DNA of 64,000 bases from Hyphomonadaceae bacterium (GTDB lineage: Bacteria > Pseudomonadota > Alphaproteobacteria > Caulobacterales > Hyphomonadaceae), in the NCBI GenBank assembly GCA_030697555.1, contig JAUYPV010000017.1, forward strand, positions 62,001 through 126,000. Reading direction: 5' to 3'. A program made the translations under genes and the position numbers. Positions 41,282-50,024 of the stretch are shown one piece after another. The notes beneath the pieces are model-generated. The model saw only the letters and a list, made by a program, of their open reading frames with translations, ran no database searches and was not told where the DNA came from. Positions within the stretch are counted from its first letter, which is position 1, and every line of letters starts with the position of its first letter.

Positions 41282-41638
41282 ATGAAGACTCGCCTGCTCG
41301 CAGCACTTTTCGCCGCGGCCATGCTCAGCGCAATGCCGGCTTTCGCCCATGGCGGCATGGTCGAAACCAGCATTCATGACAACGCCAAACTCCCGCAGGC
41401 GCCCGTGGACTTTAAGGTGACCTTTGAGCACCCGAGCGCCATTACCAGCATGATGCTGATGACGGCCGACAAAAAAATGATCGGCCTCGACTTCAAACCG
41501 TCGAAAGCTCTCGGTACGGAATTCACGATCCCGCTGCCGCAGCTCGGCAAGGGAAGCTACACCCTGTCGTGGAAGTCGATGGCCAAGGACGGCCATGCCA
41601 TGCCGGGCGCTGTGCGGTTCACTGTTACCGGCAACTGA
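41282..41638 (+). CDS. copC: CopC-like periplasmic copper-binding protein
   Basis: The 118-residue protein has a signal peptide (LFAAAMLSAMPAFA) that would leave His as the first mature residue (HGGMVETS). A DGH motif occurs near the end (SMAKDGHAMPGAVRF). An N-terminal His with a DxH site is the Cu2+ site of CopC. The fold is a single beta-sandwich. It lies 4 bases before copD and probably hands copper to it. Confidence 0.88.
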   Translation: MKTRLLAALFAAAMLSAMPAFAHGGMVETSIHDNAKLPQAPVDFKVTFEHPSAITSMMLMTADKKMIGLDFKPSKALGTEFTIPLPQLGKGSYTLSWKSMAKDGHAMPGAVRFTVTGN

Positions 41639-41642
41639 CCAC

Positions 41643-42494
41643 GTGACGGGGGACGCGCTGTCGCTTCTCTTATTCGCCGACCGGATCGGCCTGAACGTCG
41701 CAGCGCTCCTCGCCATCGGCTTCGCGCTCCATGCCGCCTTCGGCGTTGTGGAGCGCGATGGGTTTAAGCGCCTGCGTTGGCTCCCTCTTGCGACGGCTGC
41801 CGGAGTCATCGTTTTTGCAGCCGCGCGGCTTCTGATCCTCAATGCCCAAATGGGCGACGGGACATCTATCTTTGACCCGGAACTGTTCCCGCTGAGCTGG
41901 ACGGCGCTCGGGCCGTCCACAACAGCGCTCGTTGGCGGGGCTATGCTTGCCACGGTCGCGCTTTGGGTTGGATCGCGCGTGCTGGCGGCGGTCGGCGCCG
42001 TGGTGCTTTCCATGGGTTTCGGTCTCACCGGCCACACGCAGGGGCTGACCGAGCCCGGCGTCATACCGACCATGCTGGCCTCGCATGTGTTCATTGCGGG
42101 CTTATGGGTCGCGGCCCCCGTCACACTCTATCCCGGCACTGCCATCAGCGACGCGGCGCTAGTCGCGCGCCTGAAACGCTTCAGCGCCATTGCGATTGCC
42201 GCAATCCCATTGCTGATCGTCCTTGGCATATGGCTGGCCTGGGTGCTGGCCGGCGGCTTTGAGCCGCTTGTCGGGTCGGCCTATGGCCGCCTTCTGCTGC
42301 TGAAATTGGCGGTAGGACTCGCGGCCATGGGGCTCGGCGCTGTTAACAAGCAAATGGTGACAGCCCGCATTGTGGCCGACCCGGCGAAGGGCCGTCGGTG
42401 GCTCCGCCTGACGCTCACCTTCGAAACGATCCTCTTTGCCGTGGCGATTCTGGCGGTCTCGGCCGCCACGACCATCGCCGCACCGGATGAATGA
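41643..42494 (+). CDS. copD: CopD-family inner-membrane copper protein
   Basis: The protein is 283 residues from GTG at 41643, 4 bases after the copC stop; an ATG at 41595 would overlap copC by 44 bases and is less likely. About eight membrane helices are present, with the family pattern ADRIGLNVAALLAIGFALHAAFG at the start, PGVIPTMLASHVFIAGLWVAAP in the middle and LLLLKLAVGLAAMGLGAVNK near the end. The His in ALHAAF and in ASHVF are the likely metal ligands. CopD is thought to move copper across the inner membrane with CopC. Confidence 0.85.
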   Translation: MTGDALSLLLFADRIGLNVAALLAIGFALHAAFGVVERDGFKRLRWLPLATAAGVIVFAAARLLILNAQMGDGTSIFDPELFPLSWTALGPSTTALVGGAMLATVALWVGSRVLAAVGAVVLSMGFGLTGHTQGLTEPGVIPTMLASHVFIAGLWVAAPVTLYPGTAISDAALVARLKRFSAIAIAAIPLLIVLGIWLAWVLAGGFEPLVGSAYGRLLLLKLAVGLAAMGLGAVNKQMVTARIVADPAKGRRWLRLTLTFETILFAVAILAVSAATTIAAPDE

Positions 42495-42513
42495 GCCCAT
42501 GCGCAGAACCTGC

Positions 42514-42538
42514 GTGAATTCCGCCGGCGGCGCGTATA
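42514..42538 (+). promoter_or_regulatory. Candidate ECF promoter for the cnrYXH-like operon
   Basis: GTGAAT, 13 bases, CGTATA; ends 32 bases before the first gene. The -35 deviates from GGG at one base. Presence here would make the sigma factor self-activating. Confidence 0.55.
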
Positions 42539-42570
42539 GATGGCAGGGACGGCCTTTACGGGAGATCGGC

Positions 42571-42849
42571 ATGCCGCGAGCACTTGAACACCTGCTGACC
42601 AAACTTCAGCGCCAACCGCTTGACCGCTCGCTTGACGGCGTGGCCGACGATGTGAGCCAACGGCTCGCCGAGACCGCCGCCGCAAATGCCGATACGTGGC
42701 GTCTGCGCGCTGTCGCAGTATTGCTCGTGGCCGTAGGCGGCGCGGCCGCGAGCGGATCGATGGCGGCAGTTGCAACGCCTAAATCCGCCTCGCCTTTTGA
42801 AGTCTGGTCGAACCTCGCGCCCTCGACCCTCTTGGAGTCGGCTGAGTGA
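42571..42849 (+). CDS. CnrY-like membrane anti-sigma factor
   Basis: The 92-residue product has a cytoplasmic helical part (LDGVADDVSQRLAETAAAN), one membrane helix (AVAVLLVAVGGAAASGSMA) and a periplasmic tail with ATPKSASPFEVW. Position, size and topology match CnrY of the Cupriavidus cnrYXH system, which holds the sigma factor at the membrane; the ASPF tail also recalls CnrY/NccY. It overlaps the sensor gene by four bases (GTGA). Without database comparison the family call rests on synteny and layout. Confidence 0.72.
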   Translation: MPRALEHLLTKLQRQPLDRSLDGVADDVSQRLAETAAANADTWRLRAVAVLLVAVGGAAASGSMAAVATPKSASPFEVWSNLAPSTLLESAE

Positions 42850-43289
42850 AGGTCTCGGTCAAAAGCGCGCTTATCACCATCACCCTTGCGATCGCCGCCG
42901 GCATCCTCGGCGTCTGGCTCGGCGGACAGATCCTGCCAAAGGGCGCGGATCCCGGCACGTCGCTCCACGCGATGGTGCACGAAGAGCTTTCCCTCTCGCC
43001 GCAACAGGAGAGCGACCTGCACGCAATTGAGCAGTCCTTTGCCGAACGGCGGCACAAGCTCGAGGCCGAGATGCGCAAGGCCAACGCCGAACTCGCGGTG
43101 GCTATTCGCGCGAGCGAGTCAGCGGGGCCGGATGTCGAGGCGGCGGTTCATCATTTCCATGACGCCATGGGGGCGCTTCAGACCGAGACCATTGAACACG
43201 TCTTCGCGATGCGGAAGGTGTTGACGGCGGAACAACGCAGGCGTTTCGACGACAAGATCGCGCAGGCGCTGACCTCCGACACCGAATGA
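42846..43289 (+). CDS. CnrX-like periplasmic metal sensor
   Basis: This 147-residue protein has an N-terminal anchor (ALITITLAIAAGILGVWLGG) and a helical-hairpin sensor domain. CnrX binds Co2+/Ni2+ through His42, His46, Glu63, His119 and Met123. Here His41, His45, Glu62, His118 and Met122 (LHAMVHEEL, IEQSF, EHVFAM) keep all spacings exactly. It should sense a transition metal in the periplasm and trigger release of the sigma factor from the CnrY-like protein. It starts at GTG inside the upstream stop and overlaps the sigma gene by four bases. Confidence 0.88.
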   Translation: MKVSVKSALITITLAIAAGILGVWLGGQILPKGADPGTSLHAMVHEELSLSPQQESDLHAIEQSFAERRHKLEAEMRKANAELAVAIRASESAGPDVEAAVHHFHDAMGALQTETIEHVFAMRKVLTAEQRRRFDDKIAQALTSDTE

Positions 43290-43867
43290 CGCGGGGTGGC
43301 CCGAGCGACAGCGATGCCGTGCTCGCCGCGCTTGCGGTCAAGGGCGACCGCCAGGCTTTCAACCGCATCGTCCAGCGCCACCAGGAACCGCTCTACCAGT
43401 TCATTCGGCGCTATGTCGGCGATGCCGACGAAGCTTATGACCTCTTGCAGGAGACCTTCGTCTCGGCCTGGCAGGCGATCGGACGCTACGATCCAGCGCG
43501 TTCGGCTGCGACCTGGCTGCGCCGCATCGCGCTCAACAAGTGCCGCGATTGGGGACGGCGTCGCGCCGTGCGCCGCTTCTTCTACGGCGCGGCCTCGCTG
43601 GAATCGGCGGACAGCGGGCCGGTCGCCGTGGTCGAAGGCGATACGGATGAAGCGGCCTTGGCGCGGCTCGATCGCGCGGTCGCGGATTTGCCAGGCCAGC
43701 TGAAGGAGCCGCTGCTGCTGACCGCATTCGAAGGGCTGTCGCAGGAAGCAGCCGGCAAGGCGCTTGGCATCACGGCAAAGGCGGTCGAGACGCGAGTCTA
43801 TCGAGCGCGCAAGCTATTGACGGCGGCGCTGGCCGCCGACGGCGTAACCGGTGACGAGAGTCAGTAG
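43286..43867 (+). CDS. ECF RNA polymerase sigma factor (CnrH-like)
   Basis: The 193-residue sigma factor has region 2 (RRYVGDADEAYDLLQETFVS with AWQAIGRYDP) and region 4 (LPGQLKEPLLLTAFEGLSQE, then AAGKALGITAKAVETRVYRA). It is the last gene of a fully overlapping Y-X-H unit, as in cnrYXH. I infer that it reads the GGGNNN-N13-CGTAWN elements found before twelve units in this island, including its own. In Cupriavidus the target is a nickel/cobalt pump; no such pump adjoins it here, and copper genes flank it on both sides. Confidence 0.92.
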   Translation: MTRGGPSDSDAVLAALAVKGDRQAFNRIVQRHQEPLYQFIRRYVGDADEAYDLLQETFVSAWQAIGRYDPARSAATWLRRIALNKCRDWGRRRAVRRFFYGAASLESADSGPVAVVEGDTDEAALARLDRAVADLPGQLKEPLLLTAFEGLSQEAAGKALGITAKAVETRVYRARKLLTAALAADGVTGDESQ

Positions 43868-43908
43868 TTGCGGTGTGCGGGCATGCAGGGCGCTGCGTGT
43901 GTACCGGT

Positions 43909-44400
43909 CTATTTTGCGGCTCGGGAAGACCAGTGGATATGGACGATCCGCCAGTCGCCTCCCTCCTTTTTCAGTACCATCGACTCGGTTGAGAAGCTGT
44001 CGACCGCCTTGTCCTTGTAGCGTCCGGTCGTCCGGCTTTCGCTCGCGATCCATGCCGTCTCGCCAGTCGCGACGCCTGACCGCCGCATCAGCGTGGAAGG
44101 CACGGCTGAGGCAAAGGCCGCATCGGCGCCCAGATGATGCGAGGCGTACTCGGACTTCGAGCGTTCGACATAGCCGCCCTCAAAGATAAGGACGCTATCA
44201 GAGAGCAGCGCGAGCGCACCGTTCGTATCGCCCTTGGCCAATGCGGCATGGAACGCTTCCACCACTTTAGCCGCGTCAGCGGCTTCGGGCGATACAGCGT
44301 TGGCCGTTGATGCCGCTGGCGTCACTTGAGCTACCGCCGGCGCGAGTGTCGCGGCAAGCAGCGCAGCACACAGTATCCCTACGCGAGTGCGGATCATCAT
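43909..44400 (-). CDS. Exported NTF2-like (DUF4440/SnoaL-type) protein
   Basis: The 163-residue product starts at one of two adjacent ATGs (44400 or 44397). It has a signal peptide (GILCAALLAATLAPAVAQ), then an NTF2-like fold: AAKVVEAFHAALAKGDTNGAL, LLSDSVLIFEGG, and C-terminal GGDWRIVHIHWSSR. Such proteins are frequent after pcoA/pcoB in alphaproteobacteria, where the role is unknown. It is the third gene of the MCO-copB unit, separated by 55 bases that contain a hairpin. Confidence 0.75.
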   Translation of the reverse strand: MMIRTRVGILCAALLAATLAPAVAQVTPAASTANAVSPEAADAAKVVEAFHAALAKGDTNGALALLSDSVLIFEGGYVERSKSEYASHHLGADAAFASAVPSTLMRRSGVATGETAWIASESRTTGRYKDKAVDSFSTESMVLKKEGGDWRIVHIHWSSRAAK

Positions 44401-44432
44401 GCGGTCCCTTCGGAGCTCAAGTGGTTTGCCAT

Positions 44433-44449
44433 CCCGCCGCGTAGGCGGG
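44433..44449 (-). terminator. Small hairpin between copB and the NTF2-like gene
   Basis: CCCGCC and GGCGGG pair perfectly across GCGTA. It may lower expression of the downstream gene or protect the copB message. There is no T-run in the minus direction. Confidence 0.4.
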
Positions 44450-44455
44450 CTTTCG

Positions 44456-45454
44456 TCAATACCAGGCGCGCAGGCCGACGACAAAACTCGTCGTCTCGGC
44501 GCGTTCCCCGGCGGTGTGCGCATAGTCAGCAGTGTCGCCAAAGCTGCGCTCCCACGAAATCCCCACATAGGGCGCGAACTCGCGCTGGATTTCGTAGCGG
44601 AGGCGCAGACCAAGCTCGGCGTCCGACAACCCCGAACCAACGCCCGTCGCCGCATCGTCTTTGGCGGCGAGGTTAATCTCAGCGCGCGGTTGCAGCACGA
44701 GGCGCTGGGTCAGTTGAAAGTCATAGCTGCCTTCAAGACGCCCCAGCACCTGTCCGCGCTCGCCGACGAACAACGCCGCGTCGGCCTCGAACCAATAGGG
44801 CAGCAGCGCTTCGACGCCGAACGCCAGAAATGTGCGTGACGGGTTGGGCTCGATGTCATGGCGAAGCCCGACCTGGACATCGGTGTAGGGGCCTATGGCG
44901 CGCGAATAAAGCGCTTGCACTTCGGCTTCCTCGATATCGTCGCTCCCCTCGCCTTCGCTCTTGAGAACGAAACGGTCGAGGTCGCCGCCGAACCAGGCCT
45001 CGCCCTCCCAGCGGTAGCCGTCCTCGCCATTCTGGCTCTGGTATTCGAGGAGGTTCGCCATGATCTTCGATTGCAGCGTTCCGCCATGCTCGTTGTCGAG
45101 GATGCCTCGGGCGCGGTCCATGTCAGCCTTCGGGAAGAACTGATCGGCGGCGAAGTCGGCAGGCGCATCCGGCGGAATGTCATTGCCGGCCTCGGGTGGC
45201 GGGACGGCCGCATCCATGACGTGGCCGTCGTGCGGTTCTGCGACCGGCGCCGCTGGCGCCGTATCGTGCTTCTGATGGTCGTCCGGGGCGACTGCCGGCT
45301 GCTTGGGCTGCGCCGCGGGCGGCTGCTTCGGCTCGGCTGCGACCGGCGGCTTGGGCGCAGGCGTGACCGGGGGCGCCTCGTGCTCGACGTGCTGGGCGAA
45401 GGCCGGGCCGCTGAGACCGAAGGAGAGCGCGGCGAGAAGGACGAGGCGGTTCAC
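44456..45454 (-). CDS. copB: CopB/PcoB outer-membrane copper resistance protein
   Basis: The 332-residue protein has a signal peptide (LLAALSFGLSGPAFAQ), a Pro/Ala/His-rich linker (HVEHEAPPVTPAPK to HDGHVMDAA) and a C-terminal beta-barrel (ANLLEYQSQNGEDGYRWEG, QVGLRHDIEPNPSRTFLAFG, YVGISWERSFGDTADYAH). It ends in tyrosine (LRAWY), as outer-membrane barrels usually end in an aromatic. It works with the multicopper oxidase, whose stop it overlaps by four bases. Confidence 0.9.
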   Translation of the reverse strand: MNRLVLLAALSFGLSGPAFAQHVEHEAPPVTPAPKPPVAAEPKQPPAAQPKQPAVAPDDHQKHDTAPAAPVAEPHDGHVMDAAVPPPEAGNDIPPDAPADFAADQFFPKADMDRARGILDNEHGGTLQSKIMANLLEYQSQNGEDGYRWEGEAWFGGDLDRFVLKSEGEGSDDIEEAEVQALYSRAIGPYTDVQVGLRHDIEPNPSRTFLAFGVEALLPYWFEADAALFVGERGQVLGRLEGSYDFQLTQRLVLQPRAEINLAAKDDAATGVGSGLSDAELGLRLRYEIQREFAPYVGISWERSFGDTADYAHTAGERAETTSFVVGLRAWY

Positions 45455-47283
45455 GCGGCGCCTCCCGCGAACGGTCGCACCCTGAACACCTGAAACATGC
45501 CGGCGTGCATGTGATAAAGCATATGGCAGTGGAAAGCCCAGTCGCCGGGTTCAGCGGTGAAGTCGAACTGCACGATCCCGCCCGGGGCGACGATGACAGT
45601 GTGCTTGCGCGGCATGTGTCCGACCGGCGCGTCCTGGGCCAGCTCGAAGAAATGCCCGTGCAGGTGGATGGGGTGCGCCATCATCGTGTCGTTGACCATG
45701 CTGACGCGCACGCGCTCATCCTTGCGGAAGGCGTAGGGCTCGGGCTTGTCGCTGAATTTCTTGCCGTCGAAGCCCCACATGAACCGCTCCATGTTGCCGG
45801 TGAGGCGGATCTCAAGCTTGCGCGAGGGCGCGCGGGTGTCGCGGTTGGGCTCCAGCGCGACGAGATCTCTGTAGACCAGCACGCGGTGGCCGACGCTCTC
45901 CAGCCCCTGCCCGGTCTCACCGGTGCGGTCCTTGGGCATCGGCGCAAGCATCTGAACGCCGGGTCCCATCTTGACCTGGGGCGCGTTCATCCAGTTGCGC
46001 ATCGACATGTCCATGCCTTCCATCGCGGACATGTCGCCCATGACGTCGGAGCCTCGTACCCGCGGCGGCGCTGCGCCCGGAACCGGCATGGCCATGGCGT
46101 CACCCGTCTTGGTGTGGTCCATGCCGGCCGTCGCTCCGTCCTTGTGCATGGAACTCATGTCCATGCCCATGTCCTTCATCGTGGCGAGCGGACGTTCACG
46201 CAGCGGCGGTATGTCCGCCGACATCCCCGCGCGCGGCGCCAGCGTCGCCCTGCCCATTCCCGACCGGTCGACGGCTTCGGAGACGATAGTAAAGGCCCGA
46301 TCCTCTTTCGGCTCGACGATCACGTCATAAGTCTCGGCGTTGCCGATCTGGAATTCGTCGACCACGACGGGTCGGACATTCAGCCCGTCCGCAGCGACGA
46401 CAGTCAGATTGAGCCCCGGGATGCGGACGTTGAAGATGGTCTGCGTGGCAGCGTTGATGAAGCGAAGGCGCACGCGTTCGCCGGGCTTGAAGAGGCCGGT
46501 CCAGTTGTCGCCCGGTCCATGGCCGTTGACGAGGTAGGTGTAGACCGCCCCGGTGATGTCGGAGATGTCGGTCGGGTCCATCCGCATCTTGGCCCATTCC
46601 GTCCGCTCGGCGAGCGTCTGGTCCCTACCCGCAAGAAGGCCGGCCATGGTCTGCTTCTGGTAGTTGAAGACCCCGCCCTCCTGTTTGAGCTTCTGGAACA
46701 AGCGGTGCGGGTGGATGAAGCTGAAATCGGAAAGCACAATGACATGCTCCCGGTCGTAGGCGACGGGATCGGGGCCGGCAGGATCGATAATGATCGGGGC
46801 ATAGTGACCCTCCTGCTCCTGCAGTCCCGAATGGCTGTGGTACCAATAGGTGCCGGACTGCCTGACCGGGAACTCATAAACGAAGGTCTCCCCGGGGCGG
46901 ATGCCGGGGAAGGAGACGCCGGGCACGCCATCCATCTGCACGGGAACCAGGACGCCGTGCCAATGGATCGAGGTGTCCTCGGCGAGCGTGTTGGTGACGC
47001 TAAGCCGAACGGTCTGACCTTCCTTCAAACGGATGATCGGACCGGGCACGGTTCCGTTGATCGCGATAGCATGACCAACGCGGCCGTCGATGCTCAGGTC
47101 GGAATGGCCGATCGTCAGCCGGATGTCCTCTCCCGACAGGAACTTCCCCTCGGGAATGACGCCCGACGATACGTTTTGCGCCCAGGCGGGGAAAAGAGAG
47201 TTCAGCGCGGCGCCGGCTGTCAGGAGCGCAGCGCCGCGCAGGATGCGACGCCGATCAGGATGGAAGCCGTCACCACAACGCAT
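45451..47283 (-). CDS. pcoA: Copper-resistance multicopper oxidase (PcoA/CopA type), Tat-exported
   Basis: The product is 610 residues from the ATG at 47283, which has GAGGAG upstream. It opens with a twin-arginine signal (RRRILRGAALLTAG). Cupredoxin copper motifs are intact: SIHWHGVLV, YWYHSHSG, HPIHLHGHFFEL and HCHMLYHMHAGM with the type 1 Met. A Met-rich insertion at about residues 365-440 (MKDMGMDMSSMHK, MGDMSAMEGMDMSMRNWM) should bind Cu+. The enzyme oxidises Cu+ in the periplasm. The usual symbol is copA or pcoA; pcoA is used to avoid confusion with the ATPase. Confidence 0.93.
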   Translation of the reverse strand: MRCGDGFHPDRRRILRGAALLTAGAALNSLFPAWAQNVSSGVIPEGKFLSGEDIRLTIGHSDLSIDGRVGHAIAINGTVPGPIIRLKEGQTVRLSVTNTLAEDTSIHWHGVLVPVQMDGVPGVSFPGIRPGETFVYEFPVRQSGTYWYHSHSGLQEQEGHYAPIIIDPAGPDPVAYDREHVIVLSDFSFIHPHRLFQKLKQEGGVFNYQKQTMAGLLAGRDQTLAERTEWAKMRMDPTDISDITGAVYTYLVNGHGPGDNWTGLFKPGERVRLRFINAATQTIFNVRIPGLNLTVVAADGLNVRPVVVDEFQIGNAETYDVIVEPKEDRAFTIVSEAVDRSGMGRATLAPRAGMSADIPPLRERPLATMKDMGMDMSSMHKDGATAGMDHTKTGDAMAMPVPGAAPPRVRGSDVMGDMSAMEGMDMSMRNWMNAPQVKMGPGVQMLAPMPKDRTGETGQGLESVGHRVLVYRDLVALEPNRDTRAPSRKLEIRLTGNMERFMWGFDGKKFSDKPEPYAFRKDERVRVSMVNDTMMAHPIHLHGHFFELAQDAPVGHMPRKHTVIVAPGGIVQFDFTAEPGDWAFHCHMLYHMHAGMFQVFRVRPFAGGAA

Positions 47284-47348
47284 AAGACACTCCTCGTTGC
47301 CGGCCCCAAGCCCAAACCCGGTAGTCTGGTGGATTGATTGCTGAAACA

Positions 47349-47373
47349 AATACGCATGCGGCCATCTAATCCC
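47349..47373 (-). promoter_or_regulatory. Candidate ECF promoter for the pcoA-copB unit
   Basis: Minus strand GGGATT, 13 bases, CGTATT; ends 65 bases before the pcoA ATG. Confidence 0.65.
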
Positions 47374-47553
47374 TCAAGCGCCGGAGGCAATTTCTCCAGC
47401 GCTCGATCGCACTAAAAAAACTGCATCTCGGAAACATCTCGCAATAGAGCCTGGCCCCTCCCTCAGCGCGGAGCATATGGAATCCGCGGCAAGTCATCGT
47501 CGGCCCCACACGGGCCGCGAATGCGTCCGGAACCGCAGTCCCGTTGACGTCCG

Positions 47554-49920
47554 TCACGCGACGCGTGCCGAAGCTTGCGACGCGCCGACGACGGAGACTT
47601 GCTTGGCCGGCGCCTGCGGCTCGAGCCGCGTGCGTTTGAGCAGCAGAGCGTTTACGGCCACGATTACCGAACTTCCGGACATCGAGAGAGCCGCGACCTC
47701 GGGGCTCAGCAGGAACGGATAGAACACACCCGCGGCCAGCGGGAAGGCCAGCACGTTGTAGCCGGCGGCCCACCAAAGATTCTGGTGCATCTTGGCCAAC
47801 GTCGCGCGGGAAAGCTCAATGGCGCGCACAACGTCATAGGGATCGTCGCGCATCAGCACCACGTCGGCACTCTCCATCGCCACGTCGGTGCCGGCGCCGA
47901 TGGCGAACCCGACATCGGCCTGCATGAGCGCCGGGGCGTCGTTGACCCCGTCGCCCACCATCCCGACCTTTTTGCCGCTTGCCTGAAGTTCCTTGACCTT
48001 GCTTGCTTTTGCGCCAGGCAGCACCTCGGCGAGCACGGTATCGATCCCGAGCTGGTCCGCGATGCGCCGCGCCGTCGCCTGGTTGTCGCCGGTGATCATG
48101 GCGACTTCCACGCCGCGGCTCTTGAGCCGTGCGACCGCAGCGGCGGCGGTCGGGCGGGCAGCGTCTGCTATTGCAATGAGCCCTATGACCGCGCCGTATT
48201 GCGCGATGTGAGCGACCGTGCGGCCTGAGTCCTGAAGCCGCTCTGACTCGCTCGCGAGCGCGCCCAGGTCGATTCCATTGTCCTCCATAAGCATCCGATT
48301 GCCGGAAAAGATCGTGCGCCCGCCGATCACCGCGCGAACGCCCTTGCCCTCGAACGAGGTGAAGTCCGTGGCCTGCGGCAGCGCCATCCCCTTGGCCCGT
48401 TCCAACACAGCAGTCGCAATATGATGCTCGGAGCCCTGCTCGATAGCGGCGGCTGTGGCGATGATCGTCGCTTCGTCAAAGCCCGGACCGGCAACCACCT
48501 GCTCGACCTTGGGCGCACCCATGGTCAGCGTTCCGGTCTTGTCGAAGATGACGACATCGAGCTTCGCCGATTCTTCGAGTGCGATGGCGTCCTTGATAAG
48601 GATGCCGTGACGCGCGCCGATCCCGGTTCCCACCATGATGGCCATCGGCGTGGCGAGCCCCAGCGCATCGGGACATGCAATGACAAGCACTGTAATCGAC
48701 AGCGTCAGCGCGAACAGCATGGGCTGGCCGAACACAACCAACCAGACGAGAAAGGTGGTCACACTTATGGCGATGGCGGCGATCACGAGCCACTGCGAGG
48801 CGCGGTCGGCGAGCAGCTGAGCGGGCGCCTTGGAGTTCTGGGCCTCCTGCACGAGCTTGACGATCTGGGCGAGGGCTGTGTCCGCGCCAACCTTGGTGGC
48901 GCGGTAGCGAATCATCCCGGTCTTGTTGATCGTGCCGCCGACTACCTGATCATTCACAGTCTTGCTAACCGGCATCGACTCGCCCGTGAGCATGGATTCG
49001 TCGATGTCCGAACGTCCTTCGGCTACAACGCCGTCGACGGGAACCTTTCCGCCGGGTCGCACAACGATCACGTCGCCGACAAGGACTTCGGCGGTGGGCA
49101 TTTCACGTTCGACGCCATCCCGCACAACGGTCGCCTTCGGCGGCGCGAGATCCATCAGCCGGCGAATAGCATCGGACGCGCCGGCGCGGGCGCGCATTTC
49201 GAGCCAGTGGCCGAGCAGGATGAAGACGAGCAGGACGGCGGCCGCTTCGTAGAATTGCGCCCCGCCCCAGACGAATGTGGCGCCGAGCGAAAAGAAATAG
49301 CCCGCGCCGACGCTCAACAGCACGAGCACCGCCATGTTGAAGACGCCGCGGCGGAGGGCGCGGACCGCCGCTGTGAAGAACGGCCAGCCGGGATAGATGA
49401 TCGCGCCGGTTGCCAGGAAGAACAGCGTTAAATCGCGGTCGAGGCCGAAGGGCGGGTCCATGCGGATCGCCTCGAAGCCCATCGGCGCCAGCAGAAAGAT
49501 GGGAATGGCGAAGACGAGCGCGACCAGGAAGCGGTTGCGCATGTCGCGCGTCATCTCCGCCATGTCCATGCCGCCGCCATGACCCATCTCATGGGCCATC
49601 TCGTCATGCGCGGCGCCATGTTTGCGGCGCTTGCCAGCGGCGGGCGTCCCGTGCTCGTGAGCCGCTGGCGGCGCGCCGGATTCACGCGGACAGAGATGGG
49701 ACGGCAGGGCAACGCTACGGCAATGGAACCCACAAGCGCTCACGGCCTCACGCAGAGCTGCCACGTTCGTCTTGCCCGGATCAAATGTGACGGTGACGGT
49801 TCCGGAGCCAAAGGTCGCGCGCGCCTTCGCTACGCCAGGAATGTCCTTCAACGCCTTCTCGATCACGAGCGGATCGAGCGGCGTCACCACGTCTTCCAAT
49901 GCAAGCGTCTCGGTTTTCAT
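47554..49920 (-). CDS. P1B-type ATPase with CPD metal site and degenerate N-terminal HMA domain
   Basis: The pump is 788 residues from the ATG at 49920. Residues 1-70 fold like an HMA domain ([20 protein letters not shown], then VSACGFHC) but the CxxC loop is replaced by VVTPLDP. A His/Met-rich linker follows ([29 protein letters not shown]). The membrane site is CPD ([13 protein letters not shown]) rather than CPC, CPH or [12 protein letters not shown] and [20 protein letters not shown] are intact, so it should be active. Metal is probably copper from context, with uncertain specificity. The 47284-47553 gap holds only the pcoA leader. Confidence 0.88.
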   Translation of the reverse strand: MKTETLALEDVVTPLDPLVIEKALKDIPGVAKARATFGSGTVTVTFDPGKTNVAALREAVSACGFHCRSVALPSHLCPRESGAPPAAHEHGTPAAGKRRKHGAAHDEMAHEMGHGGGMDMAEMTRDMRNRFLVALVFAIPIFLLAPMGFEAIRMDPPFGLDRDLTLFFLATGAIIYPGWPFFTAAVRALRRGVFNMAVLVLLSVGAGYFFSLGATFVWGGAQFYEAAAVLLVFILLGHWLEMRARAGASDAIRRLMDLAPPKATVVRDGVEREMPTAEVLVGDVIVVRPGGKVPVDGVVAEGRSDIDESMLTGESMPVSKTVNDQVVGGTINKTGMIRYRATKVGADTALAQIVKLVQEAQNSKAPAQLLADRASQWLVIAAIAISVTTFLVWLVVFGQPMLFALTLSITVLVIACPDALGLATPMAIMVGTGIGARHGILIKDAIALEESAKLDVVIFDKTGTLTMGAPKVEQVVAGPGFDEATIIATAAAIEQGSEHHIATAVLERAKGMALPQATDFTSFEGKGVRAVIGGRTIFSGNRMLMEDNGIDLGALASESERLQDSGRTVAHIAQYGAVIGLIAIADAARPTAAAAVARLKSRGVEVAMITGDNQATARRIADQLGIDTVLAEVLPGAKASKVKELQASGKKVGMVGDGVNDAPALMQADVGFAIGAGTDVAMESADVVLMRDDPYDVVRAIELSRATLAKMHQNLWWAAGYNVLAFPLAAGVFYPFLLSPEVAALSMSGSSVIVAVNALLLKRTRLEPQAPAKQVSVVGASQASARVA

Positions 49921-49981
49921 GCAGAATCTCCGGCGTTCGGCCAAGCCATAGATGCCAGCCGCAATGGGCCCCGTGCCTAGC

Positions 49982-50006
49982 ATTACGCGCCTCGCGCAAT
50001 TTCCCC
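49982..50006 (-). promoter_or_regulatory. Candidate ECF promoter for the CPD-type ATPase
   Basis: Minus strand GGGGAA, 13 bases, CGTAAT; ends 61 bases before the ATG, in the gap after the acetate kinase stop. Confidence 0.6.
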
Positions 50007-50024
50007 GTATTCTATGGGATGGGC

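Noticed and set aside
44413-44437. GTGGTT-N13-CGTAGG on the plus strand near copB.
   Set aside because: Weak match to the island motif and pointing into the 3' end of copB with no gene downstream in that direction.
45505-47337. A 610-codon open frame on the plus strand opposite the multicopper oxidase gene.
   Set aside because: It mirrors the real gene's codon structure in GC-rich DNA, has no ribosome-binding site and no family resemblance, while the minus-strand frame has all copper-oxidase motifs.
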